Shown here: positions 33,934 through 44,113 of the stretch, in pieces | Layout: each line of letters begins with the position of its first letter | Numbering within the stretch: the first letter of the stretch is position 1 | Assembly: GCA_037034305.1 (NCBI GenBank) | Contig: JBAGJY010000006.1 | Location: 62,001 to 126,000, forward strand | Source: Streptantibioticus_A sp037034305 | Lineage (GTDB): Bacteria > Actinomycetota > Actinomycetes > Streptomycetales > Streptomycetaceae | Reading direction: 5' to 3' | DNA: 64,000 nt | Position numbers and translations under genes: made by a program | The notes under the pieces: generated by a model | Database searches by the model: none | What the model saw: only the letters and a program-made list of their open reading frames with translations | What the model was told of the DNA's origin: nothing

Positions 33934-33973
33934 GCGCGAGGGGCGCCCGGATCACTCCGGGCGCCCCTCGCGC
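33934..33973. terminator. Bidirectional terminator after phoP
   Basis: An 18-bp perfect stem (GCGCGAGGGGCGCCCGGA) with TCAC loop between phoP (+) and the lipoprotein gene (-). Confidence 0.75.
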
Positions 33974-33989
33974 ACATCCGTGCGCTGGT

Positions 33990-34640
33990 TCAGCGCAGGG
34001 CCGACGCAGAAGCGCTCGGGACACCGGACTCACCCGGCGTGCCCGGCTTGCCGGAGGCGCCCGGCTTCGCCGAGGCGGAGCCGGACGGGTGGGCCGACGG
34101 CACGCCGGAGGCGGGGGCCGACGGGGTCACCTCGATGCCCGGACCGAACGGCTGGAAGTAGTGGGTGGCCGGGGTGACCTGCGGGGCGAGGCTGACCTGG
34201 CCGGTGCTGCTGAAGTTGAACACGGTGCTCTGGAAGTTGCCGGGCACGACGCCCTGGCTGCTGGACAGGATGGCGGTCGGGTTGCCGCTGCCGCCGAGCG
34301 TGAGGGAGCCGTTCGCCGGGATGGTGATCGAGCCGGACTTGCCGTCCGTGCCGGTCAGCTTCACCTGCTGGGCGGCGCCCTCGACGGTGATCCCGGTGAG
34401 CTGCTCCGGGCTGCTGCCGTTGTTGAAGATGCGGGCGGTGACCGCGGCCGGTCCCGTACCGTTCGGCTCGGTGATGATGAAGGCGTTCTGGACCTTGATG
34501 TTGCCCACGGACGTGGCGACGGAGTCCGGCTTGACCTGGAGGGTCTGCGAGTCGCTACCGGCCCCGCAGGCGGCGGCGAACGGGACGACGGTCAGAGCGA
34601 GAACGGCGGCGACAGCGCCGCGTCGAAGGCTGCGGCTCAC
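33990..34640 (-). CDS. Secreted lipoprotein, copper-chaperone-like beta-sandwich
   Basis: A 216-residue precursor. The lipobox VPFAAAC puts the lipid-modified Cys at about residue 25. The body (about 35-165; VGNIKVQNAFIITEP, AVTARIFNNGSSPEQLTG) is a beta-sandwich, and the C-terminus is low-complexity Ala/Pro/Ser/Gly. Related DUF461/PCu(A)C-type proteins sit at the membrane's outer face. The His/Met copper motif is not clear here, so the function remains open. Confidence 0.75.
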   Translation of the reverse strand: MSRSLRRGAVAAVLALTVVPFAAACGAGSDSQTLQVKPDSVATSVGNIKVQNAFIITEPNGTGPAAVTARIFNNGSSPEQLTGITVEGAAQQVKLTGTDGKSGSITIPANGSLTLGGSGNPTAILSSSQGVVPGNFQSTVFNFSSTGQVSLAPQVTPATHYFQPFGPGIEVTPSAPASGVPSAHPSGSASAKPGASGKPGTPGESGVPSASASALR

Positions 34641-35433
34641 GGCGGCGGCATCTCCTTGGACGACTTGGACGAGTTACGGCGGCGAGCTTCGGCGGCCGTG
34701 GCGGCGCCCGGTGGCGCCGTGTAAAGCCGCACTAAGGATCTTCCAGCGCGCTTAGGTTACCGAGCCGCCGATGTGGGGCCGCACCCGGCCACCCCTTCTC
34801 GGTCCCACCTCACCCACGCGGCGGTTGAACGAGGGCCGCACGCGGCGGTTGGACGAGGGCTGGTCCGGCCGCCCGCCACGGCGCCGCGCGGGCGGTACGC
34901 GAGCGGTCCGCGGGGGATTGCGTTCGATGATTCCGGCCGGTGATTGCGGTACTTGTCCGGGGGATGTCCAGCGCTTGTCCGGTACCTGAAGATCAACCCG
35001 AAGATCAATTCCGTCGGCTGTGCGGCCGGGCCGTTAATCGGAACTGTCCAAATGTGGATCACTCCGGGGAGCGTTAATTCGCCATTTCGTACGGGGGTCA
35101 TGGCGTGGAAGGTGTGAAGGGTTCCGGGAACGGCCCGAACCGGCCCGTGGTTCGGTGTCCGTTCTCCGAACGGAGTAGCGGAAGTGCACTCACGAGTGGG
35201 TGACAAAACCGGACGAAACGCCCCTCGGGCGAGGTTTCCAAGGGTGTAACGTGCGCGTTTCCCCTCCCCTGTACAGCCGCTCCGACCTGCGGATACCTGT
35301 CCAGAACCGTTCCCTCCAGCACGACCCGACCGCACTTGTCAAGCCCTGAGATATGCCCTGACCTGCGAAAACGCCATTCAGATGAGGCCGTTCCCGTGTT
35401 ACCCTGGATAGCCACGGAAGGGGTACCTGTCAC
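34641..35433. other. Long intergenic region before carD
   Basis: About 790 bases without a convincing gene. A perfect inverted repeat TCCGTTC-TCC-GAACGGA lies at 35158-35174. A TACCCT -10-like hexamer at 35400-35405 and GGAAGGGG at about 35417 precede carD. AT-rich patches at about 34980-35100 suggest further promoters. It may hold an unrecognised small RNA. Confidence 0.45.
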
Positions 35434-35916
35434 ATGACGTTCAAGGTTGGCGACACCGTGGTCTATCCCCATCACGGGGCCGCGCTGATCGAGGCCATCG
35501 AAACTCGCCAGATCAAAGGCGTGGACAAGACCTACTTGGTGCTCAAGGTCGCCCAGGGCGACTTGACGGTACGTGTGCCCGCGGACAATGCGGAGTTCGT
35601 CGGCGTACGCGACGTGGTCGGTCAGGACGGGCTGGACCGGGTCTTCGAGGTGCTGCGCGCACCGTACACCGAAGAGCCGACCAACTGGTCCCGTCGCTAT
35701 AAGGCAAATCTGGAGAAGCTCGCCTCCGGTGATGTCATCAAGGTCGCTGAAGTCGTGCGCGACCTGTGGCGTCGTGAGCGGGAGCGTGGGCTGTCGGCCG
35801 GTGAGAAGCGCATGCTCGCCAAGGCCCGCCAGATCCTCGTCAGCGAACTCGCGCTGGCCGAGAACACCAACGAGGACAAGGCCGAAGCCCTCCTCGACGA
35901 GGTTCTCGCGTCCTGA
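35434..35916 (+). CDS. carD: CarD-family RNA polymerase-binding regulator
   Basis: A 160-residue essential transcription factor. The N-terminal Tudor-like RNA polymerase interaction domain (about 1-55) reads FKVGDTVVYPHHGAALIEAI; the helical C-terminal domain (about 65-160) contacts the -10 edge of promoters (NWSRRYKANLEKLASGD; VVRDLWRRERERGLSAGEKR). It stabilises open complexes, especially at rRNA promoters. ATG 35434 behind GGAAGGGG. Followed by ispD-ispF as in other Streptomyces. Confidence 0.93.
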   Translation: MTFKVGDTVVYPHHGAALIEAIETRQIKGVDKTYLVLKVAQGDLTVRVPADNAEFVGVRDVVGQDGLDRVFEVLRAPYTEEPTNWSRRYKANLEKLASGDVIKVAEVVRDLWRRERERGLSAGEKRMLAKARQILVSELALAENTNEDKAEALLDEVLAS

Positions 35917-35954
35917 CGCTGGGGGTTCCGGGGACACCCCCGCGATACCCAGTC

Positions 35955-35992
35955 TGCCGCGGTGCCCGGTCATACAACCGGGCGCTGCGGCA
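35955..35992 (+). terminator. Terminator after carD
   Basis: A 16-bp near-perfect stem (TGCCGCGGTGCCCGGT, two G-T pairs) with CATACA loop, about 40 bases after the carD stop. Confidence 0.65.
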
Positions 35993-36238
35993 TGTTTGTC
36001 AGCTTCACCGCGGCCCGGTAGCCGGGCGTACGGCGACACCGGCGTCCGGCGTGCTGGGCGACATCTGGCATGCTGAGCGCGTGCGTACGACGCGCGGTCG
36101 CGCGCGCCGTGCGTGCCGGGCCCGGGCAGCCTGCCCCGCGCCAGCGGGGGCGTGCCACTGCGGCTTCACGGAAGGGCGCCGCGGTGACACCGTGCCCGGC
36201 ACGTTGAGGCGATACCCAACTCGGCCAAGGACGCAAAC

Positions 36239-37003
36239 CTGACTCCCACCCCGCTGCCCGCGACCCCGCCCGCGCCGCGAGCGGTCGCGGCCGTCATCCC
36301 CGCCGCCGGACGAGGCGTCCGGCTCGGCCCCGGCGCGCCCAAGGCGCTGCGCGCCCTCGGCGGAATCCCGATCCTGGTGCACGCCGTGCGGGCCCTCATC
36401 CGCGCCCGAGAGGTCTGTCTGGTCGTGGTGGTCGCCCCCGCGGACGGCGTGGCCGAGGTGCGCGGCCTGCTGGACTCCCACGGCCTGCCCGAGTCCAAGG
36501 AGATAAAGGTGGTCGCCGGCGGCGACACCCGCCAGGACTCGGTGCGCCTCGGCCTGGCCGCCCTCCCCGACGCCGTGGACGTCGTCCTGGTGCACGACGC
36601 CGCCCGCCCGCTGGTGCCGGTCGAGACGGTGGACGCGGTGGCCGCCGCGGTGCGCGCCGGAGCGCCCGCCGTGGTGCCCGCGCTGCCGCTGGCCGACACC
36701 GTCAAGGAGGTCGTCCCGGGGCCCGGCGACGGCCCGGAACCGGTGGTCGGCACGCCCGAGCGGGCCCGGCTGCGGGCGGTGCAGACGCCGCAGGGGTTCC
36801 GCCGCGACGTGCTCGCCGAGGCGCACGAGAAGATCGCGCCCAACGGCGAGGGCGCCACCGACGACGCGGGGATGGTGGAACGGCTCGGCGTCGAGGTCGT
36901 GGTCGTGCCGGGTCATGAGGAAGCGTTCAAGATCACCAGGCCGCTCGACCTGGTGCTCGCCGAAGCCGTGCTAGCCCGCCGGAGGGCCAGCGATGTCTTC
37001 TGA
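36239..37003 (+). CDS. ispD: 2-C-methyl-D-erythritol 4-phosphate cytidylyltransferase, CTG start
   Basis: A 254-residue enzyme of the non-mevalonate isoprenoid pathway, making CDP-methylerythritol. The nucleotide loop AAVIPAAGRGVRLGPGAPK occupies about residues 16-34; further signatures are VLVHDAARPLV and TPQGFRRDV. The first ATG in frame (36377) would cut off this catalytic loop. Between the in-frame stop at 36185 and the loop there is no ATG, GTG or TTG, but CTG 36239 has AAGGA seven bases upstream. I therefore take CTG as the start. The end overlaps ispF by 11 bases. Confidence 0.88.
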   Translation: MTPTPLPATPPAPRAVAAVIPAAGRGVRLGPGAPKALRALGGIPILVHAVRALIRAREVCLVVVVAPADGVAEVRGLLDSHGLPESKEIKVVAGGDTRQDSVRLGLAALPDAVDVVLVHDAARPLVPVETVDAVAAAVRAGAPAVVPALPLADTVKEVVPGPGDGPEPVVGTPERARLRAVQTPQGFRRDVLAEAHEKIAPNGEGATDDAGMVERLGVEVVVVPGHEEAFKITRPLDLVLAEAVLARRRASDVF

Positions 37004-37487
37004 CCTTCCCGCGATCCCGCGCATCGGCGTCGGCACCGATGTGCACGCCTTCGAGGCGGGGCGCGAGCTGTGGGTCGGCGGGCTGCGCTGGGACGGCGAG
37101 CCCTACGGCCTGGCCGGGCACTCCGACGCCGACGTGGCCGCGCACGCCGCCTGCGACGCGCTGTTCTCGGCGGCCGGGGTCGGTGACCTCGGCGCCCACT
37201 TCGGCACCGACCGCCCGGAGTGGGCCGGAGCCTCCGGGGTGGCGCTGCTGGCCGAGGCGGCGCGCATCGTCCGCGCGGCGGGCTACGAGATCGGCAATGT
37301 CGCCATCCAGGTGATCGGCGTCCGTCCGAAGATCGGCAAGCGCCGTGACGAGGCGCAGCGCGCGCTGTCCGCGGCGGCCGGCGCCCCGGTCTCCATCAGC
37401 GGCACCACCACCGACGGCCTGGGTCTGACCGGCCGCGCCGAGGGCCTGGCCGCCATCGCCACCGCCCTGGTGCTGCCCCGCGCCTGA
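36993..37487 (+). CDS. ispF: 2-C-methyl-D-erythritol 2,4-cyclodiphosphate synthase
   Basis: A 164-residue trimeric zinc enzyme, the fifth step of the MEP pathway. Zinc ligands Asp and His lie in GVGTDVHAF, with the further His in AGHSDADVAAHAACDAL; KIGKRRDEA and TTTDGLGLTGRAEGLA are signature blocks. ATG 36993 overlaps the end of ispD, so the pair is translationally coupled. Confidence 0.95.
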   Translation: MSSDLPAIPRIGVGTDVHAFEAGRELWVGGLRWDGEPYGLAGHSDADVAAHAACDALFSAAGVGDLGAHFGTDRPEWAGASGVALLAEAARIVRAAGYEIGNVAIQVIGVRPKIGKRRDEAQRALSAAAGAPVSISGTTTDGLGLTGRAEGLAAIATALVLPRA

Positions 37488-37613
37488 CGCCCCGTCGGCG
37501 GTACCCCCGTACGGGTGCGGAACATCGTGGATCGCACGTGTCGTACCACTTCGTACCGGTATGCCGGGTTACCTACACAACGGCCCGACGTACCACGCCC
37601 GAAGGGGACCGCC

Positions 37614-38018
37614 ATGGCAGCCGCACTCTCCGACGACCTGAAGAAGCTCCTCGACAGCCCGGTCTTCGTCATCCTCGCGACCGTCCAGCCGGACGGCAGC
37701 CCGCAGGTCTCGCCGGTGTGGTGCAAGCGCGACGGCGACGACGTGCTGATCTCGACGACCATCGGCCGCCGCAAGGAGAGGAACATGCGGCGCGACCCCC
37801 GGGTGACCGTCCTCGTGCAGCCGTCCGACGCGCCGTACACGTACGCCGAGATCCGCGGCAACGCGATGCTGAGCACCGAGGGCGGCCCGGAACTGATCGA
37901 GGAACTGTCCCGCAAGTACACCGGCAAGCCGTACGGCGAGTTCAACCCGGCGTCCGTGAACGACGCGCAGCGGGTCGTTGTCCGTGTTACGCCCCGCAAG
38001 ATCGTGGGAAGCATCTGA
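37614..38018 (+). CDS. PPOX-class F420-dependent oxidoreductase
   Basis: A 134-residue split-barrel flavin/F420 enzyme: VFVILATVQPDGSPQVSPVW (about 17-36), RKERNMRRDPRVTVLV and YAEIRGNAMLST. Family members use F420 or FMN to reduce diverse substrates. ATG 37614 behind GAAGGGG. Stands alone between ispF and cysS. Confidence 0.85.
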   Translation: MAAALSDDLKKLLDSPVFVILATVQPDGSPQVSPVWCKRDGDDVLISTTIGRRKERNMRRDPRVTVLVQPSDAPYTYAEIRGNAMLSTEGGPELIEELSRKYTGKPYGEFNPASVNDAQRVVVRVTPRKIVGSI

Positions 38019-38124
38019 GTCGCCGAACGCGTTCCCGGTATACGAACAGGTCGGCGGGGGCGTCCAAGCGCCCGCCGCCACCCCCAAAGGCGGGCACTGA
38101 AGCGCCCGCCGTCACATTCGGTGT

Positions 38125-38150
38125 CCCTGTGGTCCGAATTGGACACAGGG
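38125..38150. promoter_or_regulatory. Inverted repeat upstream of cysS
   Basis: CCCTGTG-G-TCC, spacer GAATT, GGA-CACAGGG: a 10-bp symmetric element with one extra base, 31 to 56 bases upstream of the leaderless cysS start, the position of an activator or repressor site. Confidence 0.4.
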
Positions 38151-38167
38151 CACCCCGTCGCGCCCAC

Positions 38168-38173
38168 TACCCT
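38168..38173 (+). promoter_or_regulatory. Leaderless -10 of cysS
   Basis: TACCCT ends 7 bases before GTG 38181; no ribosome binding site. Confidence 0.55.
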
Positions 38174-38180
38174 TGTTGCC

Positions 38181-39575
<1,395 letters not shown>

Positions 39576-39625
39576 GCGATCACCGCGCCCACCGCACCGC
39601 GGAGCCGAACGGTTCCGCAGCGGGG

Positions 39626-39648
39626 CTCGGGGGCGTAGTGCCCCCGAG
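39626..39648 (+). terminator. Terminator after cysS
   Basis: Stem CTCGGGGGC / GCCCCCGAG with GTAGT loop, 51 bases after the cysS stop. Confidence 0.6.
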
Positions 39649-39697
39649 ATCCACCCCGCCCCCATGTTTTGACTCGAAGAAGAAGTGAAGGTGCCCC

Positions 39698-40663
39698 ATG
39701 GCCGGGAACAGCCAGCGACGTAACCGCCGCACCACGTCCAAGAAGGGCGCCCAGGTCGGCAGCGGCGGTCAGCGGCGCCGTGGGCTGGAGGGCAAGGGCC
39801 CGACCCCGCCCGCCGAGATGCGCAAGGGCCACGTCAAGCAGCGCGCCGCGCAGTCCAAGGCCAAGCGGGCCGCCACCGCCCAGAGGCGCGCGGCGGGCGG
39901 CAAGGGCGGCAAGTCCGCGTCCGAACTGGTCGTCGGCCGCAACCCGGTGGTCGAGGCGCTGCGCGCCGACATCCCGGCGACCGCGCTCTACGTCCAGCAG
40001 TTCATCGACAACGACGAACGCGTCCGCGAAGCCCTCAAGCTCGCCACCGAGCGCGGCATCCCGCTGCTGGAGGCGCCGCGTCCGGAGCTGGACCGCATGA
40101 CCAACGGCATCAACCACCAGGGTCTGGCGATGCAGATCCCGCCGTACGACTACGCCCACCCCGACGACCTGACGGCCGCCGCCGACGACAGCGCCGAGGC
40201 TCCGATGATCGTCGCGCTCGACGGTGTCACCGACCCGCGCAACCTGGGCGCCGTGGTGCGTTCCGTGGCCGCCTTCGGCGGGCACGGCGTGGTGGTGCCT
40301 GAGCGCCGCGCGGCGGGCATGACCGCGGGCGCGTGGAAGACCTCGGCGGGCACCGCGGCGCGCGTCCCGGTGGCGCGGGCCACCAACTTGACCCGCACCC
40401 TTGAGGCCTACCAGAAGGCGGGCCTGATCGTGGTCGGCCTGGCCGCCGACGGCGACGTCGAGCTGACCGAGCTGGAGGCGCTGGACGGCCCGGTGGTGAT
40501 CGTGGTCGGCAGCGAGGGCAAGGGCCTGTCCCGACTGGTCGGCGAGACCTGTGACCTGCGGGTGCGGATCCCGATGCCGGGTGGCGCGGCCGAGTCGCTG
40601 AACGCCGGTGTCGCGGCGGGTGTCGTGCTGTACGAGGCGGCTCGCCGCCGCGCTGGCGCGTAG
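39698..40663 (+). CDS. rlmB: 23S rRNA 2'-O-methyltransferase, TrmH/SpoU family
   Basis: A 321-residue SPOUT methylase. A very basic disordered N-terminus (about 1-75), substrate-binding domain (SELVVGRNPVVEALRADIPA) and SpoU catalytic domain: DPRNLGAVVRSVAAFG (motif 1 Asn/Arg), VGSEGKGLSRL (motif 2) and IPMPGGAAESLNAGVAAGV (motif 3). It probably methylates a guanosine of 23S rRNA. Some relatives confer resistance to ribosome-targeting antibiotics; nothing here points to that. Confidence 0.88.
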   Translation: MAGNSQRRNRRTTSKKGAQVGSGGQRRRGLEGKGPTPPAEMRKGHVKQRAAQSKAKRAATAQRRAAGGKGGKSASELVVGRNPVVEALRADIPATALYVQQFIDNDERVREALKLATERGIPLLEAPRPELDRMTNGINHQGLAMQIPPYDYAHPDDLTAAADDSAEAPMIVALDGVTDPRNLGAVVRSVAAFGGHGVVVPERRAAGMTAGAWKTSAGTAARVPVARATNLTRTLEAYQKAGLIVVGLAADGDVELTELEALDGPVVIVVGSEGKGLSRLVGETCDLRVRIPMPGGAAESLNAGVAAGVVLYEAARRRAGA

Positions 40664-40698
40664 CGTTCGCGTCCGCAGGGTTTGGCGACGGCGCGGCC

Positions 40699-40749
40699 GG
40701 TTAATGCGCGCGGTCGGTTGACGCGCGCCGTCAGTTAATGCGACGGCTT
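40699..40749 (+). repeat. 17-base tandem repeat, three units
   Basis: GGTTAATGCGCGCGGTC, then GGTTGACGCGCGCCGTC, then AGTTAATGCGACGGCTT follow directly, with GTT-A/G-A-T/C-GCG conserved. They lie between rlmB and the DoxX gene. Possible iterated binding site. Confidence 0.55.
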
Positions 40750-40852
40750 CCGGATGGGCCCGTCAGGATCCGGCATTTGACTGGAACTTTGACGGGCCTC
40801 GGACACCGCGCCGAGCGTCAGGCAGTGTCCTAACCGGGCGTCACTCGGTTAG

Positions 40853-42535
40853 ATGAGTGTGGATACCAGAACACCCCGCTCATCCACGGGGGGACGGTCA
40901 CCCGGGTTCGAAGAGGACGTGCTCAACACGGTGCGGGTCCCGAGCGATCCGGCCCAGGTCATCGTCAACCACGCCAGTTTCCGGGTGAAACTCGGCGCGA
41001 GCGCGCCCGAGCCCAGATACGACCCCACCGACGAAACCGCCCCGATCCCGGTCATCCCGACATCCGTGCGCTCCGCCGCGGAAGCCCGTATGCCGCGCAG
41101 GCGCCGTGCCGCGCCCGTGGTGTGGTCCGGGCACACCGACGGCGATCCGGCGGCCACCCAGCTGCTCCAGGCGGTACGCGGCGCGGGTGGCACCCAAGTG
41201 CTGCCCAGGGTCGGCGAGCGGCTGCGGGACGAGGAACTGGACGACGGGTTGCCGCCGGTGCGGCCCGCGGTCGTGGCGCCCCGCTCGCCGGTGGTGGGCG
41301 GCCCCCCGCCGGGCGAGGCGCCCGGCGGCGTACGGCCGCCGCGCGACGGCCACGACGGGTACGACACGCCACCGCACGGCGCCCCCTACGACGAGGTGTA
41401 CGACGACGAGGAGGACGAGTACGGCGGGCGCGCCGACCGCCGGGACCGCAGGCGCGGGGAACCGGTTCGGCACGCCTGGTACCCGGGGCGCCGGATGAAC
41501 CTCGGCGTGGTGCTGCTGCCGCTGCGGATCTTCCTCGGGTTCATCTCCATCTACGCCGGTCTCGGCAAGCTCTGCGACCCGGTCTACTTCGACGGCGGCG
41601 CGCGCGGCTCGATGGTCCACTGGCTGCACGCGCTGCACCCGTGGTCGGTCGCCGAGCCGCTGCGCGCCACGGCCCTCGCCCACCCGGTGGGCGCCGGGCT
41701 GACCGTGGCGTTCCTCCAGGTGACCGTCGGCGTGCTGACGATCATGGGGCTGTGGCAGCGGGTGGCGGCGTGCTTCGGCGCGCTGCTGTCGGTGGCGCTG
41801 CTGGTGACGGTGAGCTGGCGGACCGTCCCGGTCTACGACGCGCCGGACATCATCTACCTGGCCGCCTGGAGCCCGCTGCTCATCGCGGGCGCGCCGGTCT
41901 ACTCGGTGGACGCCAAGCTCGCGGGCGAGGCCTGGCGGCGGCTCGGTCCGCGCGCCCCGCTGTGGGACCTGCGGCGGTACGTGCTGCGCCGCGGCATCGT
42001 GCTGGCCACCTTCGCCGCGGGCGGCACGCTGGTACTGGGCGCGGTGCTGGGCAGCGCGGTGCGCGCCTCGCACACCCATCTCGTCCCCCCGGCGGTCCCG
42101 AGCGACCTGCCCACCAACGACCTGCCCGGCTCGCCGCTGCCACAGGCACCGGACACCGGCCTTCCCACGCCGCGCCACTCTCTGCTGCCCGGCGCGGCGC
42201 GCTCCAAGTCGCCCACGGCGGGCGCGAGTTCCTCGGCGGCCACCGAGGGCACCCCGGGGGCGTCCGCGACGGCCGGGGCCGGGGCCACGGCCGGTACGTC
42301 GCGTCTGGGCGGTACGGCGGGCCGCCACCGGGTGCCCTCCCAGGACCAGACGGTGCAGGCTCCGCGCGACTCCGCTCCGGCGCCGCGCTCCGAGCCCGCC
42401 AACCCGGCTCCGTCCAGCGGCGGTTCGTCCACCGGCGGCTCGCTGGGCGGCCTGTTGGGCAGCAAGCCGCCGACCGGCTGGCTGCTGGGCATGCCGGGCC
42501 AGCGCAGGGCACCGTCGAACAACGGCATCGCCTGA
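40853..42535 (+). CDS. DoxX-family membrane protein with long disordered ends
   Basis: A 560-residue protein. Residues 1-210 are charged and Pro/Asp/Gly-rich; about 215-410 hold four to five membrane helices of the DoxX fold (VVLLPLRIFLGFISIYAGLG, GLTVAFLQVTVGVLTIMGLW, AACFGALLSVALLVTVSW); the tail (about 420-560) is Pro/Ser/Ala-rich and probably outside. DoxX proteins are linked to quinol or thiol oxidation. This gene follows rlmB in Streptomyces. Molecular role unknown. Confidence 0.8.
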   Translation: MSVDTRTPRSSTGGRSPGFEEDVLNTVRVPSDPAQVIVNHASFRVKLGASAPEPRYDPTDETAPIPVIPTSVRSAAEARMPRRRRAAPVVWSGHTDGDPAATQLLQAVRGAGGTQVLPRVGERLRDEELDDGLPPVRPAVVAPRSPVVGGPPPGEAPGGVRPPRDGHDGYDTPPHGAPYDEVYDDEEDEYGGRADRRDRRRGEPVRHAWYPGRRMNLGVVLLPLRIFLGFISIYAGLGKLCDPVYFDGGARGSMVHWLHALHPWSVAEPLRATALAHPVGAGLTVAFLQVTVGVLTIMGLWQRVAACFGALLSVALLVTVSWRTVPVYDAPDIIYLAAWSPLLIAGAPVYSVDAKLAGEAWRRLGPRAPLWDLRRYVLRRGIVLATFAAGGTLVLGAVLGSAVRASHTHLVPPAVPSDLPTNDLPGSPLPQAPDTGLPTPRHSLLPGAARSKSPTAGASSSAATEGTPGASATAGAGATAGTSRLGGTAGRHRVPSQDQTVQAPRDSAPAPRSEPANPAPSSGGSSTGGSLGGLLGSKPPTGWLLGMPGQRRAPSNNGIA

Positions 42536-42541
42536 CCCCGA

Positions 42542-42587
42542 AACGTGTGGGCGGCGCGACCCGATCGGGTCGCGCCGCCCACACGTT
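42542..42587. terminator. 46-base perfect palindrome between convergent genes
   Basis: AACGTGTGGGCGGCGCGACC continuing to CGA and its exact complement, no loop, between the DoxX gene (+) and nucleotidyltransferase gene (-). Confidence 0.75.
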
Positions 42588-42631
42588 GGTGGTTTGACGC
42601 GTCTGCGGGACTTGGCGCGTCAGGTCGTCAG

Positions 42632-43375
42632 TCAGGTGGTGGCGGTGTCCGGCTGGGAGAGTTCCTTCGCCGCCTCGGTGAGGTCCTTCGCGGTGTCGAT
42701 GGCCCGCCAGTAGGCGCCCTGCGGCAGCGGGAACCCGGCGAGTCGCCGTTCACGGGCGAGCTGCGGAAAGGTGGTCCGCTCGTGGTCGCCGCGCTCCGGC
42801 AGCAGATCCGCGAACTCGGGGGCGAACACGTACAGCCCCGCGTTGATCAGGTACGGCGACGGCGGCGCCTCGATGAAGTCCAGGACATGCCCGAACTCGT
42901 CGGTCTCCACAGCGCCCCAGGGGATGTTGGGCCGGGCCAGCGCGAGCGTGGCGGTGGCCCCGCGCTCGGCGTGGAAGTCGGCCATCGCGCGCAGTGAGAA
43001 GCGCGTCCAGATGTCGCCGTTGGTGGCGTACCACGGCTCCTCGGGGCGCGGCAGAGCGGCGGCCGCGTACTTCAGGCCGCCGCCGCGGCCCAGCGGTTCC
43101 CGCTCCACCACCGTGGTCACCTTCAGCGGCAGGTCGGCCGAGTCCAGCCACTTCTGCAGCACTTCGGCGAGGTGCCCGCAGGAGACGACCACATCCGTGA
43201 CGCCCTCGGCGGCGAGCCAGTCGAGCTGATGGCCGATGATCGGGGTCCCGGTCCCGGGAATCTCGACCATCGGCTTGGGCCGGTCGTCGGTGTACGGCCG
43301 CAGCCGCGAGCCCTGGCCACCGGCCAGGATGACCGCCTGGGTGACCGGGGTGTCGGAGATGGCACCTGTCGTCAT
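42632..43375 (-). CDS. Sugar-nucleotide transferase family protein
   Basis: A 247-residue Rossmann-like nucleotidyltransferase: AVILAGGQGSRLRPYTDDRP with KPM (about 14-36), metal Asp in YATNGDIWTRF, and SPYLINAGLYVFAPEF. It transfers NMP to a sugar 1-phosphate, as mannose-1-phosphate guanylyltransferases do; the sugar is not determined. ATG 43375 lies 7 bases after TATCGT on the minus strand (43383-43388), another leaderless start. Confidence 0.85.
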   Translation of the reverse strand: MTTGAISDTPVTQAVILAGGQGSRLRPYTDDRPKPMVEIPGTGTPIIGHQLDWLAAEGVTDVVVSCGHLAEVLQKWLDSADLPLKVTTVVEREPLGRGGGLKYAAAALPRPEEPWYATNGDIWTRFSLRAMADFHAERGATATLALARPNIPWGAVETDEFGHVLDFIEAPPSPYLINAGLYVFAPEFADLLPERGDHERTTFPQLARERRLAGFPLPQGAYWRAIDTAKDLTEAAKELSQPDTATT

Positions 43376-43382
43376 GCTGCGC

Positions 43383-43388
43383 ACGATA
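43383..43388 (-). promoter_or_regulatory. Leaderless -10 of the nucleotidyltransferase gene
   Basis: TATCGT (minus strand) followed by 7 bases and the ATG at 43375. Confidence 0.55.
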
Positions 43389-43464
43389 CGGGCTCGGTAT
43401 AACGCTGGGCAGGCTTGGCGTTAACACCGGTTGACGACAAGGCCGTCCCGAACCCGGTGGCCGG

Positions 43465-43899
43465 TCAGCGGATCGAGGCGACACCTGAGGCGAAGGACGT
43501 GTCGCACACCGGCCGGGACCACGCCTGGGCCCGCCGGTTGGCCGACGCGGCGCCGTACAGCCGGGTGTACTTGGCGACCGCGGCCTGGCCGAGGGCCCGT
43601 GCGAGTCCGGCGCAGTAGCGGGCGAGCGACGGCTTCCTGGCCATCTCCGTCTGCAGGTCGGTCAGCGCGACGCCGGGGTTGCGCTCCTGGAGCTCGGCGA
43701 GCAGACGGCGGCGCAGCACGTCCTGCGCGGCCGTTCCGGCCTCCGTGGCGCCGCGGTGGGAGGAGGCGGTGAGCACCTGGGCGTCGGAGGGCGAGGCGGC
43801 CCAGGGGACGCGGGTGACGGCGAGGGTCCCGGACAGTACGAGGACGACCGGGAGCACGAGAGCGAGAGTCTTGCCGATACGGCGAGCTGCCTGGTTCAC
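43465..43899 (-). CDS. Secreted or membrane-anchored hypothetical protein
   Basis: A 144-residue protein starting at GTG 43899. The N-terminus (RIGKTLALVLPVVLVLSGTL) is a signal peptide or anchor. The mature part is helical with two Cys near the end (SLARYCAGLARALGQ; SRPVCDTSFASG) that may pair. I do not recognise the family. Confidence 0.6.
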   Translation of the reverse strand: MNQAARRIGKTLALVLPVVLVLSGTLAVTRVPWAASPSDAQVLTASSHRGATEAGTAAQDVLRRRLLAELQERNPGVALTDLQTEMARKPSLARYCAGLARALGQAAVAKYTRLYGAASANRRAQAWSRPVCDTSFASGVASIR

Positions 43900-44066
43900 G
43901 ACGGTGATGGTAGCGAGGGGTGATGATTTGGCGACATTTAGTCACCCTTACGAGTGATGCAAGTCCCCGGATCGAGGGTCGCTCGCCGATGTGTGCTACT
44001 CGGAAAGCCTCGCCGCCTCTGCCTATTTGTCGACAGCGCCGCTCTTTCCCGCCCGGCACGCGCCGC

Positions 44067-44108
44067 CCGCGGGGTCCGTACGGCCGGTCGGCCGTACGGA
44101 CCCCGCGG
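44067..44108 (-). terminator. Terminator after msiK
   Basis: A 19-bp perfect stem (CCGCGGGGTCCGTACGGCC) with GGTC loop, six bases beyond the msiK stop. Confidence 0.75.
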
Positions 44109-44113
44109 TGGGC

